64,000 nt of DNA, from assembly GCF_012489685.1 (NCBI RefSeq), contig NC_080044.1, positions 27,074,369 through 27,138,368 of the forward strand. Reading direction: 5' to 3'. The notes below the pieces were generated by a model. The model did no database searches. It saw only the letters and a program-made list of their open reading frames with translations, and had not been told where the DNA came from. The DNA comes from Lotus japonicus. Its lineage: Eukaryota > Streptophyta > Magnoliopsida > Fabales > Fabaceae. Numbering within the stretch: the stretch's first letter is position 1; every line of letters begins with the position of its first letter. Positions 8,668-18,281 of this stretch are shown piece by piece. Made by a program: the position numbers and the translations under genes.

Positions 8668-11517
8668 CTAAGGTTTGTCAGTACGGCGCAGAAGTTCCAT
8701 CATCATTTGCTTCATCTCAATCAGCATGGATTCATGAGTGTCAAGACGTTGTTCCATGATGTCGAGTCTGGATGAGCTTGTCTGAGTAGAGCTGGAAGGA
8801 ACGTTCTGAGCAGCTTGAGGTTCTGGAATGGAAGCAGAAGCAGCAGGAGTAAACATAACTGGTGCAAGTCGCTCTGCCTCAGCCTCAGCTTCAAGACGCT
8901 CTGCCTCAAGTCTTGCTTGTTCAGCCTTAGCTGCTGCTTGACGTGCAGCTTCTTCGTCTTGTTCTTTCTTTCTCTTGGCTTCTTCAATGGCTTCAAGAAG
9001 CTTGTTTCTCTGTTCTAGTTCGTGAAGAGCCACCCTCCTAGCAAACCTTTGCTTTGCAGCCTCAATGCTCTGACTGCCCTCTGCATGCAGGAGCTGCAGC
9101 ATAACGGGAAACTGAGCCACTAGCCAAGTGCTCAAATTGTTCCACTCATCAGCCACATTGTCAGCATTCTCACTGAGATCAGTCTGACCGTGCACATTGC
9201 GGAGCCTCAAGGAGGCTTCATGATTGAAAATATTGATGCACTCAGAGAGAGATGTGGGTTGAAGGTGAGTATAGGGAATGATGGAGAGGTTGGGTGCAGG
9301 AGAGGCTGGGTGATTGCTGCTATGAGCTTCAGAGGCACCTTGTGGAGAACCAATGTTAATTATGGGAGCATTGGGTTCAGAGGTTCCACGGTGAGGGTCT
9401 GAAGTTTCAACCAGAGGGTGAGGTGATCTAACCGAGGATTGGTTAGACACTGATTGTTCAGGTTCAGGGTCTGGTTGAATTGGCTCTTGTTGGTCAGGGA
9501 CAGGGTGAGCTTGTTGGACTAAGGGGTCTGCCTCTTGGATAGGATTGGCCAAGATAGGTTCATCTGGGTCAACTAGACGTTCAGGTCTAGGGCCAGGATA
9601 TTGCCTAGGGCTTGGACATGTAAGGTAATATTCTTCCAAGGCAGATACCTTCTCTTTCCTAACCTCCATGAATTTTCTAATTGATTCAGAAGTGTTGGAG
9701 GGAGGAGAGTCAATCACATTGATGGGGAAGGATACAGGTGTGAAGGCTGATGAAGAGTCTGTATCCGTGGGTCTGACAGCAGGACGTGCTGATGCTCTGG
9801 GAGCAGAGTGATCAGACGTTCTGGGTTGTGGTTCTGTTTGGTTGGGCTCGGTTTGGTCATGGATGATGGGTTCAGAAGGTAATGGGTCGTATGGAATGGT
9901 AAGGAGAGAGGTTGGATCTTCTGACCTAGAGGGTTGGTTCTGAAGCAAATTCCAGAGAGGTGCTTCAGTAGGAGAAGGTTGAAAGAAGGAAGATCTTGGG
10001 GGATGTGGTGGAGAGGTGGTTTGTGCGGCTGGTTGGGTTTCAGGAATAGGAGTGAGGGGATTTGAAGAGTGTTGGAGTAAGGCAGAAATCGGGAGTGCAT
10101 CAAATAAATTCAAATCATCATCAGAGGTAAGTGCAGGCTTACTTGTATGTGCTGATGATCGAGTCACTCTGGCAGGAGCTTCAGTCCTTCTGACCTCTGC
10201 AGCAGCTGGTTCCACCCGAGTAGGCTTCACCACAATTCTGACTTTCTTCTGCTTCTTCTTTGGAGGACCATCCTCACTATCATCACCATCATCATCAGCA
10301 GGCTTGCTCTTCGGTTTCTTGACCAGAGGGACATCAGATTCCTCTGAGGAATCTTCCAGAACCATCTTCCTCTTGGTTTTCTTCTTTGGAGGAGAAGAAT
10401 ACTCTGGAGCTGGTGGAAGTCTGCTGACAAAATCATCAAGGTCAATCTCGAATCCTTGAGCCCTGAGGTCTTCAACATAGCATCTGATGGCTTCAGGATG
10501 GTCTGCTTGAGTCCACAGAGGGTAGTTATTCAGAGGCATTCTTCTTCCTCTGATCTCAGAAGATGTGTCTTCATGAGCAGGAGCAATCTTCTTCTGGATT
10601 AAGCCCATCTTCTTCAAAGAGTTGGCAGTGAAGACGTCACTGACAATTGTGCTCAAGTCCTCTGTGCAACCAGCATTGATCAAATCTTGCACCAAGTTGC
10701 TTTCAATGAGAAAGTCTGAGAGCAGCCTCCCAAAAGGGATATATTTGATGGCTGACTTGATGGAGGCGGTGGTGCGAGACTTCCGGATGCATTCCTTCAA
10801 ATAGGAGAACAGGAAGTAGGGAAGGCAGATCTTCTCCTTGTCTTGAATGAAGAACAGCATCGCCTTCTGGTTGAAGTTGATGTAGTCTGGAGAACTTCCC
10901 TTTGGTCGCTGATTGATGCAGTTGAGCAGGATCTTGTGCCAGATCCTGAGTTTGGGATGAAGGTCCATCACCTTGTAGCTCGTCTTGCCCGGTTTGAAAG
11001 TGGTGTACAGGGCCTTGTTGACTATGTCCTTGGTTCTGGGTTTCAGCTTCGATTCCGTTAGTGAGAACCGATACCCATGAGCAGTTTCTGCACCAAGCAG
11101 ATTCACGAATGACTTCTCCGTGATGATGATCTTCCTACCCAGTATGTAGGAGACTACCTGAGTGTCATCACAATCAGCGTGCTTCCAGAATTCCTTTACT
11201 AGCTTCTCATACACCGGTCCTCGAAGTCGATTGAAGTAGTTTCCCCAACCTTGAGCTTGGACTTCATGACGAAGATCAAACCCATTAGCAGCCAAGTTGT
11301 CGAGGTTGAATCTCCATTCTACCAGGACTTGGAGTTCCTCAGGAGGAAATACACAGTGAACGGCACAGCCCCGTTCTGCAATAGGAACAACCTGCTCTTG
11401 AGCTTGAGCTTGTTCTTGTGCTGGGTTCTCAGAGCCTTGTTGACCCGTTGCCAAACCGACTACCATGTGAGGGAACTGAGGTGCATCTGCAGTAGATCTT
11501 CTGGTTTGTCTCACCAT
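8668..11517 (-). CDS. Sirevirus third ORF (envelope-like position), complete, 949 residues
   Basis: The frame is uninterrupted. I take the ATG at 11517 as the start; an in-frame upstream Met at 11673 adds 52 unlikely residues. The N-terminal half (about residues 40-330) is a globular, aromatic-rich region of the type called putative plant transposon protein. Two basic Lys/Arg clusters near 10230-10400 look like nuclear localisation signals. A long Pro/Ser/Thr-rich linker follows. A Glu/Ala/Arg coiled coil lies near the C-terminus (about 8860-9060). I see no signal peptide and no convincing membrane segment. The envelope label for Sirevirus third ORFs is therefore historical here, and no fusion role can be supported. 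Confidence 0.75.
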   Translation of the reverse strand: MVRQTRRSTADAPQFPHMVVGLATGQQGSENPAQEQAQAQEQVVPIAERGCAVHCVFPPEELQVLVEWRFNLDNLAANGFDLRHEVQAQGWGNYFNRLRGPVYEKLVKEFWKHADCDDTQVVSYILGRKIIITEKSFVNLLGAETAHGYRFSLTESKLKPRTKDIVNKALYTTFKPGKTSYKVMDLHPKLRIWHKILLNCINQRPKGSSPDYINFNQKAMLFFIQDKEKICLPYFLFSYLKECIRKSRTTASIKSAIKYIPFGRLLSDFLIESNLVQDLINAGCTEDLSTIVSDVFTANSLKKMGLIQKKIAPAHEDTSSEIRGRRMPLNNYPLWTQADHPEAIRCYVEDLRAQGFEIDLDDFVSRLPPAPEYSSPPKKKTKRKMVLEDSSEESDVPLVKKPKSKPADDDGDDSEDGPPKKKQKKVRIVVKPTRVEPAAAEVRRTEAPARVTRSSAHTSKPALTSDDDLNLFDALPISALLQHSSNPLTPIPETQPAAQTTSPPHPPRSSFFQPSPTEAPLWNLLQNQPSRSEDPTSLLTIPYDPLPSEPIIHDQTEPNQTEPQPRTSDHSAPRASARPAVRPTDTDSSSAFTPVSFPINVIDSPPSNTSESIRKFMEVRKEKVSALEEYYLTCPSPRQYPGPRPERLVDPDEPILANPIQEADPLVQQAHPVPDQQEPIQPDPEPEQSVSNQSSVRSPHPLVETSDPHRGTSEPNAPIINIGSPQGASEAHSSNHPASPAPNLSIIPYTHLQPTSLSECINIFNHEASLRLRNVHGQTDLSENADNVADEWNNLSTWLVAQFPVMLQLLHAEGSQSIEAAKQRFARRVALHELEQRNKLLEAIEEAKRKKEQDEEAARQAAAKAEQARLEAERLEAEAEAERLAPVMFTPAASASIPEPQAAQNVPSSSTQTSSSRLDIMEQRLDTHESMLIEMKQMMMELLRRTDKP

Positions 11518-11956
11518 TTTGAAGAGGTTGAGGGTTTGAGGTAGAAGATGAAGTTTGAAGGATGAGGAGAGATCGAGAGAGAAATCACGAAGGAGGCGGT
11601 TTTGAAAAACAGAGAGTGCGAGAGTGAAAACCGGAAGTGAGAGAGAACGTGTGTGTATAGTGGGTTTTATCAAATAACCGTTGTTGATTCAAAAAGCACT
11701 TTAAGATCAACGGTTGAAAATTAAAGATAGATAGTAACAGTAACACAATCACACACAGGAGATAAGCATATCTACACGCAATCATAACAGACTGTCACAC
11801 GGGCACAAGGAACTATGCATCAGAAATTCTGACGCACGTGTTGTTGTCTCAGCTTCAGAGTCAGTACCAGTGGGCACACACACTCTGATTGAGTTACCTT
11901 CTGGACTAGACATCTTCTGATCAAGAAGTATCATAGTCAGAGGTTCTGATCCATCT

Positions 11957-14900
11957 TCACTCTGGACAAAAGTCCATGCTTAGATTTTTCAGAATAAAAT
12001 TAAATCTATCTTCAGCTAAGGGCTTTGTAAAGATATCTGCCCATTGATGGTCAGTATCAACAAACTTCAGAAGAAGTACGCCCTTCTGTACATAATCTCT
12101 AATAAAATGATACTTTACCTCAATGTGCTTTGCCCTTGAATGCAAGATAGGATTCTTACTCAATGAAATTGCAGCAGTGTTATCACAATAGATTGGGATA
12201 TTGCTCTCAAGGATCTGATAATCCTCCAGCTGATGTTTCATCCAGAGCATCTGAGTGCTGCATATTGCTGCTGAGATATATTCTGCCTCTGCAGTTGATA
12301 GTGCAATGGTTGATTGCCTCTTGCTTGCCCATGAGACTAGATTGCTTCCCAGAAATTGACAATTTCCAGAAGTACTTTTTCTCTCTGTTCTATCTCCAGC
12401 ATAACCAGCATCACAATAACCTGAAAGCTTATACTCTGATGTTTTCTTAGGCATCAAGCCAAGGTTAGTGGTGCCTTTCAGATACCTTAGGATCCTCTTA
12501 ACGGCAGTTAAGTGGGTTTCCCTTGGATCTGATTGGAAACGAGCACATAAATGAACACTAAATAATATGTCTGGCCTAGATGCAGTTAAGTATAGAAGTG
12601 AACCTATCATGCCACGATAGAGCTTCTGACATACTTTACCACTTATATCTTCTTTTTCCAGAATGCATGTTGGATGCATTGGAGTCTTGGCCACTGTAGA
12701 TTCCAGCATATTGAACTTCTTCAGAAGTTCTTTAGTGTACTTGCTCTGATGGATATATGTTCCTTCTGGTGTTTGATCAACTTGTATTCCCAGAAAGTAC
12801 TTTAATTCTCCCATCATACTCATCTCAAATTCAGCCTGCATCATCTCAGAAAATTCTTTGCATAGAGATTGATTAGCAGAACCAAATATAATATCATCAA
12901 CATAAATTTGCACAATTAAGATATCATCCTTATAAGTCTTGCAAAAGAGAGTTGTATCTACTTTACCCCTTACAAACTCATTCTCCAGAAGGAATGAGCT
13001 AAGTCTCTCATACCATGCTCTGGGAGCTTGCTTCAGACCGTAGAGTGATTTCTTCAATTTGAACACATGGTCTGGTTTCTTTTCATCTTCAAAACCTGGG
13101 GGTTGATGAACATAGACTTCCTCTGAGATATAACCATTTAGGAAGGCACTCTTTATGTTCATCTGATGTAGAATTATGTTGTGATTTACTGAGAAAGAAA
13201 TCAATAGTCTGATTGCCTCCAGTCTTGCTACTGGAGCAAATGTTTCAGTGTAGTCTATTCCTTCCTGCTGGCTGTAGCCTTGAGCAACTAGCCTTGCCTT
13301 GTTTCTGACTACATCTCCTTTCTCATTCAGCTTGTTTCTGAATACCCATTTTGTTCCAATAACATGAACATTCTCAGGCTTCTTCACTAAGCTCCAAACA
13401 TCGTTTTTGGAAAATTGATTCAGTTCTTCTTCCATGGCCAGAATCCAATCCTTGTCCTGAAGAGCTTCATCTATGGACTTGGGTTCAATTAAGGACACCA
13501 ATCCTTTCAGACTCAGCAAGGTCTCTTCAGAGGGTCTGAAGGCAGATCTGGTTCTGACTGGTTCATCTTTGTTGCCCAGAATCAATTCCTTAGGATGAGC
13601 TGCAGTGATTCTGCTCTTCTTCAGAGTTTGTGAGTTAGAGGGACCAGCTTCTTCCTCTGGTTCATCTTCCTCTGGCTCAACTTCCTCTGGAGCTTTGCCT
13701 TTGTCAGAAACATTAATGCTTAAATCTGCAAACTTTTCAACTAGCTTTGACTGGTCAGAGTCAAGCTTATCGTCAAATCTAACATGAATAGATTCTTCAA
13801 TAGTCTTAGCATCAGTATTATAAAATCTAAAACCTTTAGATCTATCAGAATAACCAAGTAATAGACGCTTAGAAGACTTAGCATCAAATTTATGCAATCT
13901 ATCCTTAGTATTGAGAACATAACAAACACAGCCAAAAGGATGAAAATAAGAAATGTTGGGTTTTATGTTCTTCCACAATTCATAAGGAGTCTTATTCAGA
14001 ATTGGTCTCACAGAGATTCTGTTCTGAATGTAACATGCTGTATTTACTGCCTCTGCCCAAAAGTGCTTAGCCATGCCAGTTTCTTGGAGCATGGTTCTAG
14101 CCATCTCCTGAAGAGTTCTGTTCTTCCTCTCAACAACACCATTTTGTTGAGGAGTTCTGGGACAAGAGAAATCATGTGCAATTCCATAGGAATCAAACAG
14201 ACTCTCAAACTTGTCATTCTCAAACTCTCCACCATGGTCACTTCTGACACGCACAATTCTACAAGCCTTCTCGTTTTGCACTTGAGCAATGAAGGTAGAG
14301 AACACAGCATGAGACTCATCCTTGCGGGTTAGAAACTTTACCCATGTCCAGCGGCTATAGTCATCAACGATAACCATCCCATATCTCTTGCCACCTATAG
14401 ACTCAGTTTTCACTGGTCCAAACAGGTCGATATGAAGAAGTTCTAACGGCCTTGAGGTTGAGACAACATTCTTTGCCTTGAAAGGGACTTTTGTGAATTT
14501 GCCTTTCTGACATGCTTCACAAAGAGCGTCTGAAGCGAACTTCAGATTGGGTAAGCCCCTGACAAGGTTTAGCTTGCTCAGCTGAGAAATCTTTCTCATA
14601 CTGGCATGCCCTAACCGTCTATGCCATACCCACTGCTCTTCATTAACAGACAGAAGACACTTCACATTCTGAGCCTCCAACTCAGATAATCTGATCTTAT
14701 AAATGTTGTTCTTCCTCTTGCTGTTAAACAGAACAGAGCCATCGATCTGACTTACAGCCCGGCAGGACTTTTGATTGAATATAACATCATAACCCTTGTC
14801 AGCTAATTGACTTATAGACAATAAGTTATGTGTTAAGCCGTCTACCAATAAAACATTATCAATGCATGGACTACTATCTACACAAATAGTACCAGTACCA

Positions 14901-15061
14901 ATAATTTTACCCTTTTCATTTCCTCCGAAGCCAACTTCGCCTCCAGGCTTAAGTTTCAGCTCTCGGAACATACGCTTTTCTCCCGTCATGTGACGCGAGC
15001 ATCCACTGTCCAGATACCATGATTGGTGTTTCAGTGGAGCTATCAAGGATATCTGCAACAT
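11957..15061 (-). CDS. Sirevirus pol polyprotein, intact
   Basis: The ORF has 1034 residues and no breaks. In order: aspartic protease (YLDSG with DSG at residues 18-20), GAG-pre-integrase (WHRRLGH near 146) with a CxxC (C181, C184), and integrase with D212, D275 and E311, which fits the D,D-35-E spacing. Reverse transcriptase follows with YVDD at about residues 720-723, then RNase H ending in the LSTAEAEY motif near 918. Integrase before reverse transcriptase defines copia. The annotated Met is only the first in the open frame. The frame overlaps gag by 113 nt, so translation probably needs a +1 shift. All catalytic residues I can check are present, so the enzyme could be active. Confidence 0.92.
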   Translation of the reverse strand: MLQISLIAPLKHQSWYLDSGCSRHMTGEKRMFRELKLKPGGEVGFGGNEKGKIIGTGTICVDSSPCIDNVLLVDGLTHNLLSISQLADKGYDVIFNQKSCRAVSQIDGSVLFNSKRKNNIYKIRLSELEAQNVKCLLSVNEEQWVWHRRLGHASMRKISQLSKLNLVRGLPNLKFASDALCEACQKGKFTKVPFKAKNVVSTSRPLELLHIDLFGPVKTESIGGKRYGMVIVDDYSRWTWVKFLTRKDESHAVFSTFIAQVQNEKACRIVRVRSDHGGEFENDKFESLFDSYGIAHDFSCPRTPQQNGVVERKNRTLQEMARTMLQETGMAKHFWAEAVNTACYIQNRISVRPILNKTPYELWKNIKPNISYFHPFGCVCYVLNTKDRLHKFDAKSSKRLLLGYSDRSKGFRFYNTDAKTIEESIHVRFDDKLDSDQSKLVEKFADLSINVSDKGKAPEEVEPEEDEPEEEAGPSNSQTLKKSRITAAHPKELILGNKDEPVRTRSAFRPSEETLLSLKGLVSLIEPKSIDEALQDKDWILAMEEELNQFSKNDVWSLVKKPENVHVIGTKWVFRNKLNEKGDVVRNKARLVAQGYSQQEGIDYTETFAPVARLEAIRLLISFSVNHNIILHQMNIKSAFLNGYISEEVYVHQPPGFEDEKKPDHVFKLKKSLYGLKQAPRAWYERLSSFLLENEFVRGKVDTTLFCKTYKDDILIVQIYVDDIIFGSANQSLCKEFSEMMQAEFEMSMMGELKYFLGIQVDQTPEGTYIHQSKYTKELLKKFNMLESTVAKTPMHPTCILEKEDISGKVCQKLYRGMIGSLLYLTASRPDILFSVHLCARFQSDPRETHLTAVKRILRYLKGTTNLGLMPKKTSEYKLSGYCDAGYAGDRTERKSTSGNCQFLGSNLVSWASKRQSTIALSTAEAEYISAAICSTQMLWMKHQLEDYQILESNIPIYCDNTAAISLSKNPILHSRAKHIEVKYHFIRDYVQKGVLLLKFVDTDHQWADIFTKPLAEDRFNFILKNLSMDFCPE

Positions 15062-16859
15062 AGATAATCTTGTCCTTAGGTACCCACTTTCTGGGTCCTC
15101 TTTTGTTAGTTACCCCAGAGGTTCTGATCACCTTGGGTGTCTCAACATAATATTTTAAAGGAATATTTGCATGATATTTAGTCATAGAGAAAGATCCCTT
15201 TTTAAGAGGGTTTTTTGCAACTTTAGCAGGTACAGGATCAGGCAATATGGTACCAGAGGGAACAAAGCATTCATACAAGGATTTAGCTTTAGACACAGAA
15301 GGCTCATTTCTAATTGGTTTAGAATAGCCAATGCCATGCATTCCATTTCTGCTTACGCCATAGATCATTGAAGCCATTAAGCTTCTATCTACGCTTTTAG
15401 CAAGGAATCTTTGAAAAGATTTTTCATACTTAGATTCATGCTTACTATCAGAGGCATCGCAGGCAATAACTTCTTCTAACTTAGCAATTTGATTCTTAAG
15501 CACAGAGTTAGAATTAACTAAAGCATGGTTATCATTTTTCAAATCAGATATGATTTTCTCATGTTCAGAAGGAGTTTTAGAAACAGCAGATAAGTTCTTT
15601 TTCAGCTTCTTATGCTTAGACAACAAGGAGTTATACTTATCCATGATATCAGACAAAGCATGTTTCAGTTCAGAGGTAGAGAAGGAAGCAAATACCTCAT
15701 TTTCATCGTCTGAGTTAGGATCTCCTTCTGATTCTGAGTCAGAGTCAACAGCTTCCTTTGACTCTGCTTCCTTGTCTTTGACAATTGCCATGAGTCCTTG
15801 GACTTCACCATCAGAGTCAACATCCTCTGACTCTGATTCATCAAATGTCACCATCAGACTCTTCTTGGTCTTGAAGTGCTTCTTTGGCTTCTTGTCCTTC
15901 TTCAATTTTGGACAGTCACTTTTGTAGTGCCCTGATTCTTTGCACTCAAAGCAAGTGACTTCCTTGATTGATGACTTCTTCTGACCTGAGGATTCAGACT
16001 TTCCTCTTGCCTTTCCAGAGCCTTTGAACTTGCTCTGCCTGTGCTTCCAGATGCGGTTGAGTCTCTTGGAGATCAGAGTCAGCTCATCTTCATCAGAATC
16101 TTCTGATGCCTCTTCAGATTCTTCTTCTTCAGCTTGAAGAGCCTTTGACTTCTCAACCTTAGCCTTTTCAGATTTGGATTTCAAGGCTATGGACTTTTTC
16201 CTGAGATCTTGCATCTCTGAGCGCTTCAGCTCATGGCATTTCAAAATGCTGATGAGTTCTTCTAAACTCATATTCTCAACGTCTCTCGTGAGCTCTATTG
16301 AAGTCACCAAAGGCATCCAACTTTCAGGAAGACACCTGATGACCCTTATGACATGATCTTTTGTTGTGTAGCTCTTGTTGAGAGGACGTATGCCAGCTAC
16401 AAGCAGTTGAAATCTGGAGAACATTTCTTCAATGGACTCATTTGGCTCCATGATGAAGGATTCATACTTTTGGATCAAAGACAATGCCTTTGATTCTTTG
16501 ACTTTCTTGTTTCCTTCATGAGACATCTTCAGAGAATCAAAAATGCCTTTAGCAAACTCACGATCTGTAATCTTCTGGTACTCCTTATAGGAGATAGCAC
16601 TTAGAAGAATTGCTCTTGCTTTGTGATGTTGTGAGTACAGCTTCTTTTGATCTGCAGTCATCTCTGACCTTGGGATCTTCTTGCCATCTGCATCAACTGG
16701 ACGCTCATAGCCATCCACAATAATATCCCAGAGATCTGCATCGAAACCCAGAAAGAAACTTTCCAGTCTATCTTTCCAATATTCGAACCTTTGACCATCG
16801 AACATAGGAGGCTTTGCGTTGTAACCATCTCTTTGAGTTTCACTGGTGGTGGCAGCCAT
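14949..16859 (-). CDS. Sirevirus gag, intact, 636 residues
   Basis: This is the structural protein of the particle. The ATG at 16859 lies 59 nt from the primer site. An N-terminal UBN2/gag-like helical region spans residues 1 to about 215. Acidic and basic stretches follow, then a CCHC zinc knuckle (C303-x2-C-x4-H-x4-C316) that should bind the RNA. A coiled-coil region lies around residues 390-490. The C-terminus overlaps the start of pol in another frame. The gag stop is in the same place in both copies, so the overlap is a property of the family. Confidence 0.9.
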   Translation of the reverse strand: MAATTSETQRDGYNAKPPMFDGQRFEYWKDRLESFFLGFDADLWDIIVDGYERPVDADGKKIPRSEMTADQKKLYSQHHKARAILLSAISYKEYQKITDREFAKGIFDSLKMSHEGNKKVKESKALSLIQKYESFIMEPNESIEEMFSRFQLLVAGIRPLNKSYTTKDHVIRVIRCLPESWMPLVTSIELTRDVENMSLEELISILKCHELKRSEMQDLRKKSIALKSKSEKAKVEKSKALQAEEEESEEASEDSDEDELTLISKRLNRIWKHRQSKFKGSGKARGKSESSGQKKSSIKEVTCFECKESGHYKSDCPKLKKDKKPKKHFKTKKSLMVTFDESESEDVDSDGEVQGLMAIVKDKEAESKEAVDSDSESEGDPNSDDENEVFASFSTSELKHALSDIMDKYNSLLSKHKKLKKNLSAVSKTPSEHEKIISDLKNDNHALVNSNSVLKNQIAKLEEVIACDASDSKHESKYEKSFQRFLAKSVDRSLMASMIYGVSRNGMHGIGYSKPIRNEPSVSKAKSLYECFVPSGTILPDPVPAKVAKNPLKKGSFSMTKYHANIPLKYYVETPKVIRTSGVTNKRGPRKWVPKDKIIYVADILDSSTETPIMVSGQWMLASHDGRKAYVPRAET

Positions 16860-16917
16860 TGTTTTTCACACCGGCCCTGATCACTGAACACTGTTAGGTG
16901 TGGTAATCAGAACTTGC

Positions 16918-16929
16918 GCTCTGATACCA
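16918..16929 (-). other. Primer-binding site, copy B
   Basis: The minus strand reads TGGTATCAGAGC, complementary to initiator Met-tRNA. It is separated from the LTR end at 16932 by two bases. Confidence 0.92.
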
Positions 16930-16931
16930 AT

Positions 16932-18145
16932 TGAAGGTATGAAAAACGGTAGAAAGGGGGGGTTTGAATAACGTTTTCAGTACAAAACTACCACCTTAAA
17001 GATTTTAACAAATCTTTTCGAGAACTAAGTGCAAAAGATAGAGATAGAAAAGCACACAAGGATTTTATCCTGGTTCACTTGATAAATCACTCAAGCTACT
17101 CCAGTCCACCCGTTAAGGTGATTTCTTCCTTCTTAGAATGAAGGCAATCCACTAATCAGGTAAGAGTTACAACTGCACTTGAAACCTACAAGTGACTAAC
17201 AATTACACTGACTTAGCTCACACTAAGATTCACTCTCTTAGTCTTCTCTAGGATCCGATCAACCTTGATCTCCTAAAGGAAAATCAAACAACTGTTTGAG
17301 GTTGGTGTTTACAAGGGTTTGCTTCTGAATAAGCTGAGTGTAAACTAAATAAATTACAGGATGAAAGAAAGCTTAGAATATTTTGAATATCTTGCGCGTG
17401 TGTTGCTTCTCGTATTTTTCTTCGCCACTTCTTTCAATCTTCAGCCTCTATATATACTCCAAGGATTAGGGTTGAGCGTTGCATGGGAAATGCTACCGTT
17501 GGAGGGCAGTTCTGGAAAATCCAGCTTCTGCTGTGGCTGAGAACGTTAGGTAGGTCGTCAGGAAGGTACACTTGCTTTTGTACTTGGATAGCGACTTGAC
17601 CTTTTAACCTAGGAGACTTCTGATCAGGGGAATACTTCATATTGGAACTTGTGAAGCCGGTTGATCAGAGTCAGAGGGAAAGCACAGATCCTCTGACCAT
17701 TGTATCTTCTGATTCTGAACTCAGAGGGAAGAACATGGCCTTCAGAGTTTCTTGCTTCTGGACTTCAGAGTTTCCACTATTCAGCTTCTGGATCTTCAGA
17801 GTCTTCTACACCATCAGAACATCTGAACCTTCAGTGTTTCTTGGCTATCAGAACTTCTGGATCTTCAGAGCTTCTAGCGACTGAGTCCTCATCAGAGTTT
17901 GTATAGCTTCAGATCTTCTGAAGCTTTTCCACTGTTCATACTGAACATGGTGAATGCGAAAGCGTTGCTTGGGTTACCCTTTATACACAGTGCTTCTGAT
18001 TTGTGTGAGATTGAGTCAAGGTCAGAGCCTGTAAATAGCACACTCAGAAAAACACGTTAGAGTACCACAATTGTTCATATCAAAAGGTTAACTTGTAATC
18101 ATCAAAACATAGAGTTGTACTACTAGATCAAAACTTGATCTTACA
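16932..18145 (-). repeat. Sirevirus LTR B (5' LTR of element B)
   Basis: This 1214-bp LTR has TG/CA ends and TATATATA at 17449-17456 on the minus strand. It is nearly identical to LTR A. On its outer side it is followed by a polypurine tract and 3' internal sequence and not by host DNA, so it is also the 3' LTR of a further, truncated copy. Confidence 0.92.
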
Positions 18146-18281
18146 ATCTCCCCCTTTTTGATGATGACAAAACTAAGATTTTTGATGAACAATTCTTAAA
18201 CAATAAACTGAATTCACTCAGAGTTTAGAGATATAAAAAAAACTTATCCTGATGTGAATAGTTTATCTTGCTCATTCTGAA
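18146..18281 (-). mobile_element. Stub of a third Sirevirus copy (3' internal end)
   Basis: These 136 bp match 7253-7388 (polypurine tract and the adjoining internal sequence), then stop abruptly at 18281. The next bases belong to a different retrotransposon. The third copy is therefore cut by a deletion, a recombination or an assembly join. Confidence 0.85.

Larger units (their letters stand above)
6040..18145 (-). mobile_element. Complete Sirevirus (Ty1/copia) element B, LTR to LTR
   Basis: The 12.1-kb unit is on the minus strand: 5' LTR 16932-18145, primer site 16918-16929, gag, overlapping pol in copia order, a large third ORF, a 1.4-kb 3' non-coding region, polypurine tract, 3' LTR 6040-7252. 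The size, the extra ORF, the Met-tRNA primer site and several repeated polypurine tracts in the 3' region fit the Sirevirus group (SIRE1, Maximus). Near-identical LTRs suggest a young element. Neither LTR has host flanks, because both border more Sirevirus sequence, so no target duplication can be read. Confidence 0.9.

Noticed and set aside
8668..11517. True viral envelope gene
   Set aside because: No signal peptide, convincing membrane segment or fusion motif is visible. The position matches Sirevirus third ORFs, so only the positional label is kept.
16918..16929. Possible tRNA gene remnant from the initiator Met-tRNA match
   Set aside because: Only the 12-base 3' complement is present next to an LTR, which is a primer-binding site. 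No cloverleaf is seen, and no tRNA or rRNA gene was found in the window.
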